Below are positions 7,439 to 14,393 of a stretch of 33,063 nt of DNA, one piece after another (positions within the stretch are counted from its first letter, which is position 1; each line of letters starts with the position of its first letter). Location: IMG/VR virus record IMGVR_UViG_3300042878_000537, positions 1 to 33,063 of that record. One strand, 5' to 3'. The translations under genes and the position numbers were made by a program. The notes beneath the pieces are model-generated. The model searched no databases. It was not told the DNA's origin and saw only the letters and a program-made list of their open reading frames with translations. This DNA is from a virus.

Positions 7439-8624
7439 GGTTGATATCCCAGTCTAAATAGAAGTTAAAATCATGACCGTGTCTATTCTTGCGTGAGACA
7501 ATTTCAATCATGTTAGTTTGTGGGTATCTGTGAACAGCAAGAGCCATATCAGCATCATACTCAATCGCCTTAGACCAAGCAACTTGGCTCATCATAGGAG
7601 GATTATCTTGATCTGAGATATCGTCTGCTGTTGCAGCAGTAATATCAATAATGGGAATATTATTTGATACAGCAAGCATTTTAAATTCACGAGAAACATT
7701 TCGGTTTCTTTCAACTTCAGAATTGCTTCGCTTGTTATCATTAAATAGCTGATGGTAATCTAGAATAACTAGGTCTGGTTTGTGTTGGTCTATCTTACCC
7801 TGAATGGTTGCAGGAGTAACTTCTGATGCTCCTTCATTTGAAATAAGAACAAAGCTATTCTTTCCTTCAAACTTTTTATTTCCCCAGTCACGGAAGTCAT
7901 CAATATTAATATCACCCTTTGACAAATCGCTTGCACGGAATATACCAGAACCAAGCATTGTAAAAATACGATCACGCATATTTTCTGGTGACATTTCAAG
8001 AGAAACAATCATTGGCTTGAATCCTTGCTCCCATGCCTTGCATGCAAGGTAGGCAGTAAACCAAGTCTTACCTTTTCCTGGCCAGCCAATTGCAACAATT
8101 AAATGTCCTGGCGCCATACCAGTTGGGTAAGCTTTATCAATTGCTTCAAAACCAGTTAGGATTCCTGGTGCTCCACCCATAACAGATGAACGCTCTTTGA
8201 CTGCCTGATAATGTCTTGCTGCATTTTCAACATCAATAATATCTAAGTCTCTTACGTTATTTGTATATCGACTTAGTCCAGCCAAATCACTTTGCATTTG
8301 TGCAAGAACTCTAGAGGCTGCATCTTCTTTAAGAGCAGATCCTCCACGCATAATAATTGTCTTAAGTTTGTTTGAGATAAACTCATTCTTTAATATGTCT
8401 AGGTAGTATCCAGTCTCTGCCTTAGCCTCAACTGGCTCAAAGTCTTTGTGTCGTTCCATAAGAACGCCTGCTTCTGGAACTGCTTTAAACTTATAGTAAT
8501 ATGATTTTAGGCTTTCCCAAATGTCTCTGTGTGATGTAAAAAGATCATCAACATTATCCGCCAACAGCGTACTGATATCTTTATTCTTACATACAGCAGA
8601 GATTAGTGTTGCTTCTGTATTCAC
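7356..8624 (-). CDS. dnaB: DnaB-type replicative DNA helicase
   Basis: The 422-residue protein has a helical N-terminal domain (about 1-120) and a RecA-like motor. Walker A is GWPGKGKT (180-187), the glutamate of motif H1a is in SLEMS (E210), and Walker B is DLVILDY (D289). The C-terminal VSRKNRHGHDFNFYLDWD carries the basic residues at the arginine-finger position and the strand typical of DnaB. It would form a hexamer that unwinds DNA ahead of the DnaE polymerase and recruits primase. It starts with GTG overlapping the previous stop as GTGA. DnaB homologues are often somewhat longer, so this is a compact version. The neighbouring gene upstream could encode its loader. Confidence 0.92.
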   Translation of the reverse strand: MNTEATLISAVCKNKDISTLLADNVDDLFTSHRDIWESLKSYYYKFKAVPEAGVLMERHKDFEPVEAKAETGYYLDILKNEFISNKLKTIIMRGGSALKEDAASRVLAQMQSDLAGLSRYTNNVRDLDIIDVENAARHYQAVKERSSVMGGAPGILTGFEAIDKAYPTGMAPGHLIVAIGWPGKGKTWFTAYLACKAWEQGFKPMIVSLEMSPENMRDRIFTMLGSGIFRASDLSKGDINIDDFRDWGNKKFEGKNSFVLISNEGASEVTPATIQGKIDQHKPDLVILDYHQLFNDNKRSNSEVERNRNVSREFKMLAVSNNIPIIDITAATADDISDQDNPPMMSQVAWSKAIEYDADMALAVHRYPQTNMIEIVSRKNRHGHDFNFYLDWDINRGIVKEIYENPFQQSESQTDKKIPSKS

Positions 8625-8938
8625 TCTTCGCCCTCCACCATCTTCTTAGTCTCATTCAATAGAATGCTACGGTTAAACTTGTCTTTTTTAATTTCTTTAT
8701 TTAATGCATCAATTCTATCAAAGTTATTATAGAAGAAATTTAATGGGTGCCCCTGCTTGTTGGTTGAGAAGTAGTATACCAAAAGCTCCTGAGCACGTTG
8801 AAAGCCTACGCTCTCTATAACATCATTCATAGCCCACTTTTCTCTAAACTTGTTTACAGTAAGTGCCTTATTATATTTTTCCTTATACAAGGATAGGTAT
8901 AGTCCAATGAGGACATAAGGCTCTTTTTCATTTGCCAC
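8621..8938 (-). CDS. Helical protein upstream of the helicase, candidate helicase loader
   Basis: The 105-residue product is predicted mostly helical and highly charged (MANEKEPYVLIGLYLSLYKEKYNKA at the start, then KFREKWAMNDVIESVGFQRAQELLVYYF). No ATPase motif is present. Phages often place a small loader or helicase-binding protein directly before dnaB, and the GTGA overlap here indicates translation coupled to the helicase. The start is GTG at 8938, behind GGAAGAAG, and overlaps the upstream gene by 11 bases. Loader function is an inference from gene order and size only. Confidence 0.6.
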   Translation of the reverse strand: MANEKEPYVLIGLYLSLYKEKYNKALTVNKFREKWAMNDVIESVGFQRAQELLVYYFSTNKQGHPLNFFYNNFDRIDALNKEIKKDKFNRSILLNETKKMVEGEE

Positions 8939-9131
8939 GTTTTAATTCTTCTTCCACTTCACGAGTTTTTTCAATAAGTTTTTCTTCAACAAACTTATAA
9001 ACTCTTTCAGTAGCAGCATCTACATTTTCTCCGTCTCGAAGATCATCTTCAATGCCTACTCCAATTTTAATACTTTCGTAATTGCCTAAATTACGTGTGA
9101 ACGATAGGTCCACCTTAACTCTCGTTGTCAC
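8928..9131 (-). CDS. Small conserved-type phage protein, function unknown
   Basis: The 67-residue protein has a beta-rich first half (TTRVKVDLSFTRNLGNYESIKIGVGIED) and a charged C-terminal helix (AATERVYKFVEEKLIEKTREVEEEL) that could form a coiled coil. It starts with GTG at 9131, overlapping the stop of the 36-residue zinc protein as GTGA, behind a strong AAGGAG. No catalytic motif is visible. The location points to a role in early replication, but the function is unknown. Confidence 0.65.
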   Translation of the reverse strand: MTTRVKVDLSFTRNLGNYESIKIGVGIEDDLRDGENVDAATERVYKFVEEKLIEKTREVEEELKRGK

Positions 9132-9238
9132 TTGTGCTCCTTATTTGTATGGTTAGATAATGTCATATGGGCAAAATCTGATCTAACTTCTAATTCTTTA
9201 TTACAAATTGGGCAAATCACAATACGACTACTCGCCAT
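9128..9238 (-). CDS. 36-residue zinc-finger-like microprotein
   Basis: This reading frame begins with ATG at 9238 and ends with TGA overlapping the next gene's GTG (GTGA). The product starts MASSRIVICPICNKELEV and then has H25 in DFAHMTLSNH, with further histidines at 31 and 35. C9-P-I-C12 followed by spaced histidines resembles a single C2H2-type zinc finger. The perfect coupling on its 3' side and the overlap with the 45-residue gene on its 5' side argue that it is real despite its size. The function is unknown; it may be a nucleic-acid or protein-binding adaptor. Confidence 0.6.
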   Translation of the reverse strand: MASSRIVICPICNKELEVRSDFAHMTLSNHTNKEHK

Positions 9239-9365
9239 CGTCATCACCTTTAGAATTCTTTATTACAACTGGTCCATTCAATGAGTTCCAGTAAGCAACT
9301 TCTTCTTCTCTCTTACGCTTCTTTGCTGCTCCCGTTTCAAGGGTATACTGAGCATTGAATGTCAT
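9228..9365 (-). CDS. 45-residue small protein, function unknown
   Basis: The frame starts with ATG at 9365, overlapping the stop of the HTH gene (TAATG) with GGAG just upstream, and ends in TAG at 9228. The product has a lysine/arginine cluster (AAKKRKREEEVAYW) and an acidic end (KGDDDGE). It overlaps the start of the zinc microprotein by 11 bases. Its support is the chain of stop-start overlaps that links it to both neighbours and the absence of any other gene in this 230-base stretch. No function can be inferred. Confidence 0.55.
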   Translation of the reverse strand: MTFNAQYTLETGAAKKRKREEEVAYWNSLNGPVVIKNSKGDDDGE

Positions 9366-9847
9366 TACTCCGCCTTCCATACTGGTATAAACCCGCTGTC
9401 TGTCTTAGTATACAATATAATGTTGTGTTTGAGAAGCCCTAAAAGCTCTGTTCTTGAAGGAACATTTCCAGAGTGTCCTGAATCTAATATAAACTCATGT
9501 AAATCCAAGATATCTTTTTCATTAAACATATACTTAGACCAGTTCTTGTTATCTGGATCCCCTATGGGATATATTTTTTGAGGAGCTTTTATCTTGCCGT
9601 CTAGAATATAATCGTGTAGAGTAACCGTATGCTTATTAAGTAATGCAGAAACATCCCTCATTGCGTAAGCTTTACCCATATATTTTTCAACTTGAGAGTA
9701 AGAATACATCACTCTTTTTTTATCTGGGTAACACCAAGCAACTATCTCATCTTTAGATCTAGATGATTTAATTACTTTATGTATCTTATCGTTTAAGAAG
9801 AAATACCGTAATTTTTTGAGTTTATTGTTTCTTTTTTGTCTAGCCAT
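9365..9847 (-). CDS. Helix-turn-helix (MerR/excisionase-like) DNA-binding protein
   Basis: The 160-residue protein is basic at its N-terminus (ARQKRNNKLKKLRYF), followed by DEIVAWCYPDKKRVMYSYSQVEK. Residues 55-95 (MGKAYAMRDVSALLNKHTV followed by a helix and GKIKAPQ) read as a winged helix-turn-helix of the MerR/excisionase kind: a helix with a small-residue turn, then a recognition helix and a wing rich in Ile/Lys/Pro. The C-terminus ends SGFIPVWKAE, a feature remembered from HTH proteins of actinobacteriophages. It could regulate transcription or act at a replication origin. The start lies 55 bases inside the upstream gene, behind a weak CGGGAA, so a later start is possible. Confidence 0.62.
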   Translation of the reverse strand: MARQKRNNKLKKLRYFFLNDKIHKVIKSSRSKDEIVAWCYPDKKRVMYSYSQVEKYMGKAYAMRDVSALLNKHTVTLHDYILDGKIKAPQKIYPIGDPDNKNWSKYMFNEKDILDLHEFILDSGHSGNVPSRTELLGLLKHNIILYTKTDSGFIPVWKAE

Positions 9848-9978
9848 TTCCCGAAAGCACTCGTCTCTTTATTGCACATCCAGCGTTTGCCGCACATGAT
9901 ACAGAATAGCTCCATATGTAGTTTTTGAGAAAAAACTCTATCTACAAAAACTCTGCCACTGCATTTACCACACCACAT
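9793..9978 (-). CDS. Small Cys4 zinc-ribbon protein
   Basis: The 61-residue product has two CxxC pairs, C3-G-K-C6 and C26-I-M-C29, plus C35, which is a rubredoxin-like or zinc-ribbon knuckle layout. The start codon overlaps the stop of the phosphoesterase (TAATG). Its 3' end overlaps the HTH gene by 55 bases, an unusually long overlap for this genome. Possible roles are transcription or DNA-binding accessory factor. No specific family is recognised. Confidence 0.65.
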   Translation of the reverse strand: MWCGKCSGRVFVDRVFSQKLHMELFCIMCGKRWMCNKETSAFGKWLDKKETINSKNYGISS

Positions 9979-10778
9979 TATAAAGTAAATACCTTGCCAT
10001 CAACTACACAAGAATAATCAGGTGCAATATGAATCATTTGAATATGAGGATAGTCGTTTACAATATGAGCAACTGCAAATCCCTTTTGCCAATCATGGTG
10101 CTGGCTGTATTTCATTCCATCACTCTTTTCATCACACATGTGTCCAATTTCATAGCCACGAAGTGTTTCACCTTCACCACCGTTTCTAAGTTCATATGTT
10201 ACCATATGTGAGGCAATTCTGTGTGAGTGTCCTCTAATTAAAGAAACTTGTAGGTCTTCCATATCTTTTCTTACTGCTCCTGTTGCAGATATAGAAAGTC
10301 CATGATGTACGTGAATATCTCCAAAACGGCGTTTAGGAAGTTCGTTATAATAAATGTATTCGTATCCTAATGAATCCAGACTCCACAAAGACTCTGGTGT
10401 AACCTCTTTAATGTAATCAGGAAGCTTTGCATCTACATAATTAAATACTCGAATATCGTGGTTTCCTAAAGCTGAAAAAAGTTGTGCGTCTGGAAGCATC
10501 TCTCTAGTCTTAGCATAAAAATCTCTTGCTTCTTTTGCTTCGTGCCTCATCATGGGAACAATAAGATCTTTGCTATCGTTTTTATGATAGTTTAAAAACT
10601 CTGCTGATCGACCTTCTGTATACTTGCTATAGCAAGCTTGATCGTCTGTATCCCCAAGGTAGTCCACAACGTCTGGCTTAAACCATTTCATTACTTTAAA
10701 CCATAGGGCTATCATCTTATCATCTTGATACGGGAACTGCTGATCGGATGAAAGCATCCATTTTAAATCGTTGCTCAT
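9978..10778 (-). CDS. Calcineurin-like metallophosphoesterase
   Basis: The 266-residue protein carries the five blocks of the metallophosphoesterase fold: S-D12-Q-Q14 (a D-x-Q variant of D-x-H), G42-D43-x2-D46, G105-N-H107-D108, H156-V-H158-H159-G and G183-H184-S-H186. The two-metal centre would hydrolyse phosphomono- or diesters. Phage members of this family have been linked to nucleic-acid end processing and cyclic-nucleotide breakdown, but the substrate here cannot be told. It is the first gene after the control region at 10779-10872 and so opens the DNA-metabolism operon. The ATG at 10778 follows TTAAGGTAG. Replacement of the first histidine by glutamine is the only departure from the canonical motifs. 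Confidence 0.85.
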   Translation of the reverse strand: MSNDLKWMLSSDQQFPYQDDKMIALWFKVMKWFKPDVVDYLGDTDDQACYSKYTEGRSAEFLNYHKNDSKDLIVPMMRHEAKEARDFYAKTREMLPDAQLFSALGNHDIRVFNYVDAKLPDYIKEVTPESLWSLDSLGYEYIYYNELPKRRFGDIHVHHGLSISATGAVRKDMEDLQVSLIRGHSHRIASHMVTYELRNGGEGETLRGYEIGHMCDEKSDGMKYSQHHDWQKGFAVAHIVNDYPHIQMIHIAPDYSCVVDGKVFTL

Positions 10779-10795
10779 TTTCTACCTTAATATGT

Positions 10796-10820
10796 AAAAA
10801 AGTCACGGGTACGTGACTTT
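10796..10820 (-). terminator. Intrinsic terminator hairpin with T6 tract
   Basis: AAAGTCACG (10799-10807 on the plus strand) and CGTGACTTT (10812-10820) form a perfect 9-bp stem with a 4-base loop. On the minus strand it is followed by an uninterrupted run of six T (10801-10796, three of them shared with the stem). It can end transcripts arriving from the tail operon. It also lies about 10 bases downstream of the predicted start point of the promoter at 10833-10860, so it could act as an attenuator for the phosphoesterase operon. Confidence 0.75.
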
Positions 10821-10821
10821 G

Positions 10822-10842
10822 ATGTTACAGTAATTGTAACAT
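10822..10842. promoter_or_regulatory. Operator-like palindrome over the -10 box
   Basis: ATGTTACA (10822-10829) is repeated inverted as TGTAACAT (10835-10842) around 5 bases, giving 8-bp arms with perfect symmetry. It covers the -10 element of the promoter at 10833-10860 and its start point, the usual place for a repressor site. The same sequence could also fold as a hairpin. Confidence 0.5.
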
Positions 10843-10860
10843 ATTGATTTAGATTGTCAA
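10833..10860 (-). promoter_or_regulatory. Near-consensus sigma-70-type promoter of the DNA-metabolism operon
   Basis: On the minus strand a perfect TTGACA (10860-10855) is followed, after 16 bases, by TACAAT (10838-10833) with an extended TGT in front. This is the closest match to a housekeeping sigma promoter seen in the window. It faces the phosphoesterase gene and, further on, the replication genes, so it is a good candidate for an early promoter. The palindrome at 10822-10842 overlaps it, and a terminator-like hairpin follows. Confidence 0.72.
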
Positions 10861-10872
10861 TAGGTTATTTAT

Positions 10873-11325
10873 TTAACCTGCGATATTTCCCGATGCAGTC
10901 CAGTGGATCTTAGCCTCGGTAGGCAATGCTTTAGTTGTAGTCGTAGCAGCTTTACACCAAATACTAAACCCAGTAGTGCTGGGAGCAATTACATATGGAG
11001 TGTACGCCGCATTTGTTGAAGTAGTTGCAAATGATATATTTAGATTAATTGTTGGAATCCCATCAAAGACTACCCCAAATGGGACTGGAAAAGATTTCAT
11101 TGTAGGAGAAAGCGCTAGCTGCTGGATTCCGCCTATTGTAGTATTTAAACCTCTTGAAACTACTGCAGTGCCGCCATTGACAGTTTTATCAGCAACTACT
11201 TGAACTGAAGTTGTAGAGTCTCCTTTAGCTATAACATTAATATTTTCAATAATTTTACGCAGCATATCTGCAGTTACTGGATCACCGTCTCCAATTGATA
11301 CAGATTGTAAATTATTAATTGCCAT
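10873..11325 (-). CDS. Tail-associated protein with possible H-type lectin-like C-terminal domain
   Basis: The 150-residue protein has a short N-terminal helix (PVTADMLRKIIENINVI) followed by a beta-rich domain. Residues 70-150 run FPVPFGVVFDGIPTINLNI, then AYTPYVIAPSTTGFSIWC, ending IHWTASG. The order PF..P.V / TTGF.I / I.W.A.G resembles H-type lectin domains found at the tips of phage fibres, which bind cell-surface sugars. It is the last gene of the tail operon, behind a strong AGGAGA site. Low-complexity Thr/Ala linkers support a surface role. The lectin assignment is by pattern only. Confidence 0.6.
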   Translation of the reverse strand: MAINNLQSVSIGDGDPVTADMLRKIIENINVIAKGDSTTSVQVVADKTVNGGTAVVSRGLNTTIGGIQQLALSPTMKSFPVPFGVVFDGIPTINLNISFATTSTNAAYTPYVIAPSTTGFSIWCKAATTTTKALPTEAKIHWTASGNIAG

Positions 11326-11335
11326 TATTTATCTC

Positions 11336-11509
11336 CTATAGTGGTAAAGAATCTTCAAATTCTTTAATAGACTTTTCTTTTTCTTCTTTTTCTTGAATTT
11401 GCTGAGTTATCTCAGCACGTAATATGGCAATTTGTGTCTCATAGCTTGAGACAATTTCGCCAATACGCTGCTGCAAAGCAGTTATAACTAATTCGGCTTT
11501 ATCTGCCAT
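11336..11509 (-). CDS. 57-residue coiled-coil protein
   Basis: The frame runs from ATG at 11509 to TAG at 11336. The product (MADKAELVITALQQRIGEIV at its start) has hydrophobic residues at heptad spacing through IGEIVSSYETQIAILRAEI and a strongly charged EKEEKEKSIKEFED segment, so nearly the whole chain should form one helix. An AAGGATATACA stretch precedes the ATG. It fills the gap between the 70-residue and the 150-residue genes. It may be a trimerising, chaperone or spacer element for the fibre proteins. The function is unknown. Confidence 0.65.
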   Translation of the reverse strand: MADKAELVITALQQRIGEIVSSYETQIAILRAEITQQIQEKEEKEKSIKEFEDSLPL

Positions 11510-11529
11510 TGTATATCCTTAATCTAATA

Positions 11530-11742
11530 TTAAGATAGTTCTTCTATCTTAGTTTCTAATGCTGTTATGCGTGAGTCAATATCTGTAGATTGAGCGTTAA
11601 GACTTGCAATCTGATCTGTATCTTTTATTGATTTTGCATTTTCCTCAATTAAGGAAATTTCAATATTAAACTTGCTGTAATTCAAGTTTTTTAGATGTTG
11701 ATTAACGATCACAACCTTTTCTTCATTTGTTAATGCAGTCAT
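11530..11742 (-). CDS. 70-residue helical/coiled-coil tail-region protein
   Basis: The product begins MTALTNEEKVVIVNQHLKNL and ends with a leucine/isoleucine heptad stretch, STDIDSRITALETKIEELS, predicted to be a coiled coil. It has a very strong ribosome-binding site (GGAAGGAGG) and an extended -10 element just upstream, so it is probably well expressed. The middle motif NYSKFNIEISLIEEN is of a type recalled from small tail-region proteins of environmental phages. A role in fibre assembly or attachment is plausible but unproved. Confidence 0.7.
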   Translation of the reverse strand: MTALTNEEKVVIVNQHLKNLNYSKFNIEISLIEENAKSIKDTDQIASLNAQSTDIDSRITALETKIEELS

Positions 11743-11760
11743 TTTTTGCCTCCTTCCTAT

Positions 11761-11769
11761 ATTATATCA
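11761..11769 (-). promoter_or_regulatory. Extended -10 promoter-like motif before the 70-residue gene
   Basis: Minus strand AAATGATATAATATAG contains a perfect TATAAT (11766-11761) preceded by TGA, in the 28-base gap between two small genes. It fits the AATGnTAyAAT pattern shared by the other promoters in the window. The ATG lies 18 bases downstream, with the Shine-Dalgarno between. Confidence 0.5.
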
Positions 11770-11770
11770 T

Positions 11771-11977
11771 TTAGCCCTGATTAGTCAAGGCTATTTTTTC
11801 TATCTCCAGGGTATCAATAATGCTTATAATGCTATCTAGCACAGACTGCCTAGTTGGCTTTTCGGCATGATCCCCAAGTGGTACACGGGATATGTCTTCA
11901 CGAAGAGCAGACACATGTAAATTCATAATGTTAATTTTACTCTGTATTATCTCTATTTTTTCTATATTATTTATCAT
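11771..11977 (-). CDS. 68-residue helical protein of the tail operon
   Basis: The protein is mostly helical, with heptad-like repeats in INNIEKIEIIQSKINIMNL and again in SVLDSIISIIDTLEIEKIA, separated by a proline-containing turn (RVPLGDHAEKPT). It would form a helical hairpin or a short coiled coil. The ATG is 2 bases after the stop of the 797-residue tail protein (TAAAATG) with no Shine-Dalgarno, so translation is likely by reinitiation. Together with the two following small helical proteins it forms a run of tiny coiled-coil genes after the tail fibres. Confidence 0.65.
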   Translation of the reverse strand: MINNIEKIEIIQSKINIMNLHVSALREDISRVPLGDHAEKPTRQSVLDSIISIIDTLEIEKIALTNQG

Positions 11978-11978
11978 T

Positions 11979-14372
11979 TTATGCGTACGCCGTATAAGCA
12001 GTAAAAGCGCTGCTAAGACCAGTGGTGGTGTTATTTGCTCTTACTCTAGTTCTGGCCCAGTTTCTATTGCTTGCTTGGGCTCCCGTTGTTCCGCCTCCTG
12101 AGCTTGCTGAAAAGAAGTAAGTTGCGCTTCCAGTAGATGGCGATCCCGTTTGGCTGCTTGAATACTGAACCTGAAACTCAAGATTTGTTGCATTTGAAGC
12201 AGTTGCTGAAAGCGTATAGTTGTTGCCAGAACCCCAACTAATAAATGGACCGCTTGTAATTGCTGGAGTTACTGGAGCTGGAGCAGATGTTGTAAAACTG
12301 TAGTTAGCTGATGCCGAATTACCAGTAGAAGAATAAACAGTTACTGTTCCAGAATAAGTTGTGCTTGATCCTAGAAAAGAAAAAGTATAACTATTAACAT
12401 TTCCAACATATAAACTATCTACATAAGCATAAGATTGATTGGTTGATGACCAATTAATTGTTGCTCCGCTTGTACTAATATTAGTATTAGCATTCATTGT
12501 AATTGTTGGAATTAGTGGGGCCTGAGTTACAGTAAATTGATATCCAGAGCTCCATGAACTTGCTACTGATGATGGTCCTACGCTTGTTTCACCAACTGAA
12601 GCAACAGATCTAATATACGCATACCAAATAACGCTAGCAGAGCTGGCGGTAGTTGGTCCAGTAGGATCAGTTAGTGGATTAGATGATCCAGAATCATCTG
12701 GTGTTACTGGAAATGTTGGAGCAACTCCTGTAGTCCAATACATTTGATAATACGGTCCAGATCCTCCAGTAAAATAAACTACTACTGGTTGTCCGCTAGA
12801 ATTACCAGCAGTTACATTATAAATAGTTGGCGCTGTTAAAACAGAAGTGGTTGTAAAAGATGTTTCATTTTCAGGACTTACTAGTTCATCATAGTTTCTA
12901 GTTCTAATTTTAATATAATATGTTGTACCACCAGATAACCCAGTTAAAGATATTGTAGTAGAACTTGAAGTCCATGTTCCAGGATATGATCCACTAGATG
13001 TTCTATATTGATATTCAATTGGATTTGAATATAAATAGTTACTACCATCTGTTCCAACTGTTACTGGTATTGAAGCTGTTGTTCCAGTTTTTGTAATTGT
13101 TCCAAAAGTAGGTTGCCCTGGAGCAACTCCTGATGCATATATGTATGATCCTCCATCTCCAATCACGGTTGTGGAACTTGATGTATTAGATGCTCTAACT
13201 CTAGCTCTCATAAAATAATAGTACCCGTATCCGCCTACTGGTTGCGGACTACCCCAGGAAGAAGATTGAGATGTTGAAGTTGTATAGGAAGAAGATGCAA
13301 ATGTTTGAACATTAGTCCAATTAACGTTATCATTACTTCCTTCGTATTCAATTTGATATCTGGTGGCATTTGTTGAAGCATTCCATGACAAAGAAGTTGT
13401 TCTTACTACTCCACCACTACCACTAGTTGGGTGATTTTTTACAAATGACACTGTGCTAAATGCTTGTGGTGTTGTATCTGTTACAATTGCAGTTACTGCT
13501 GTTACCTGATTTAATCCATTAGTAAATAAACCTACTCCTATATCGTAATCTGATCCTGTGTTAAATGCGGTTTCTTCTGCAATGATATAGCTGTTGAGAT
13601 CTTCTGGCTGCACAACATAAGAGTACGACCCAGAAGCAGAGTAAATTGGAGTTCTTCCTTGACCATCATATATAGCCGTATTACTGCTAGACTTATACCA
13701 ATAAATTGTATTTCTAGCAGCATCTGGCTTATATGCTTCAGTTGTATTCCATGAAGAGCCTACAGATAAAGTAGAGCCTACGCTAGCCGTTCCATTTATT
13801 CCAAAAGATATATTTATAGGAGTTCTTCTTATAACCTTAGATCTTCCGTAGGTATTTTCTGAATCTGCCGTTCCATTGTATGCAGAGTTTGATGCATTTG
13901 CAGTAATTCTAAAAGATATATATTTTCCATCCGCTGCAGAAGCATTTGCTTGTGAAGAAATTGTTAATGCATTTGATGGAGATGTAAATGTTCCTGTTGC
14001 TAAAGTTCCTAGTTGATCTGCTGTTCCAACAACTGAAGTGTCCCAATATGGCCAAGCATATGAGTAAGAAGATATGGTAAATCCATTTGGATCCCAAGTT
14101 CCATTTCTTCCGTAATAAGTTGTACCAATTCTTATGGGTGCGCCGTCAAAATAAATTGGTGTTGATCCGCTTGCCGTTGTAGTAATAAATGGATCTGAAG
14201 TAGAATAAACTCCAGACAAGGGCCAAACTCTAAGCCATGCAGATGTTCCAGTTTTTATCCATATATTTTTTGCGGCAGACCATGTAGCACTAAGTCTTTT
14301 AATATGTATGGCTGTAGCCTTTTTCCATCTAGTGGTCCCAGTTGTGCTTGCTTTTATCCATATATCAGACAT
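11979..14372 (-). CDS. Large minor tail protein with tandem fibronectin type III domains
   Basis: The 797-residue protein starts with two tryptophan-rich copies of an IWIK...W unit (DIWIKASTTGTTRW about residue 3 and NIWIKTGTSAWLRVW about 37), then Ig-like domains up to about residue 295. Fibronectin-III-like units follow, beginning near 297, 415, 510, 619 and 697; clear signatures include TTTSLSWNAS-like strands and LSGGTTYYIKIRTRN. The chain is rich in Ser, Thr, Gly and Tyr with almost no cysteine, as expected for an extracellular virion fibre. It probably decorates the tail tip or tail tube and helps attachment. The ATG at 14372 lacks a Shine-Dalgarno and sits 5 bases after an extended -10 box, so a leaderless message is possible. 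No depolymerase motif is visible. Confidence 0.82.
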   Translation of the reverse strand: MSDIWIKASTTGTTRWKKATAIHIKRLSATWSAAKNIWIKTGTSAWLRVWPLSGVYSTSDPFITTTASGSTPIYFDGAPIRIGTTYYGRNGTWDPNGFTISSYSYAWPYWDTSVVGTADQLGTLATGTFTSPSNALTISSQANASAADGKYISFRITANASNSAYNGTADSENTYGRSKVIRRTPINISFGINGTASVGSTLSVGSSWNTTEAYKPDAARNTIYWYKSSSNTAIYDGQGRTPIYSASGSYSYVVQPEDLNSYIIAEETAFNTGSDYDIGVGLFTNGLNQVTAVTAIVTDTTPQAFSTVSFVKNHPTSGSGGVVRTTSLSWNASTNATRYQIEYEGSNDNVNWTNVQTFASSSYTTSTSQSSSWGSPQPVGGYGYYYFMRARVRASNTSSSTTVIGDGGSYIYASGVAPGQPTFGTITKTGTTASIPVTVGTDGSNYLYSNPIEYQYRTSSGSYPGTWTSSSTTISLTGLSGGTTYYIKIRTRNYDELVSPENETSFTTTSVLTAPTIYNVTAGNSSGQPVVVYFTGGSGPYYQMYWTTGVAPTFPVTPDDSGSSNPLTDPTGPTTASSASVIWYAYIRSVASVGETSVGPSSVASSWSSGYQFTVTQAPLIPTITMNANTNISTSGATINWSSTNQSYAYVDSLYVGNVNSYTFSFLGSSTTYSGTVTVYSSTGNSASANYSFTTSAPAPVTPAITSGPFISWGSGNNYTLSATASNATNLEFQVQYSSSQTGSPSTGSATYFFSASSGGGTTGAQASNRNWARTRVRANNTTTGLSSAFTAYTAYA

Positions 14373-14377
14373 ACTTT

Positions 14378-14386
14378 ATTGTACCA
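14378..14386 (-). promoter_or_regulatory. Extended -10 box directly abutting a start codon (leaderless-type)
   Basis: Minus strand AATGGTACAAT places TGG-TACAAT at 14386-14378, only 5 bases before the ATG at 14372. A TATACA at 14406-14401, 17 bases upstream, is a partial -35. No Shine-Dalgarno lies between the previous stop and this ATG. The layout is that of leaderless genes with a TAnnnT box 6-7 bases before the start codon. Confidence 0.45.
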
Positions 14387-14393
14387 TTTCTCA

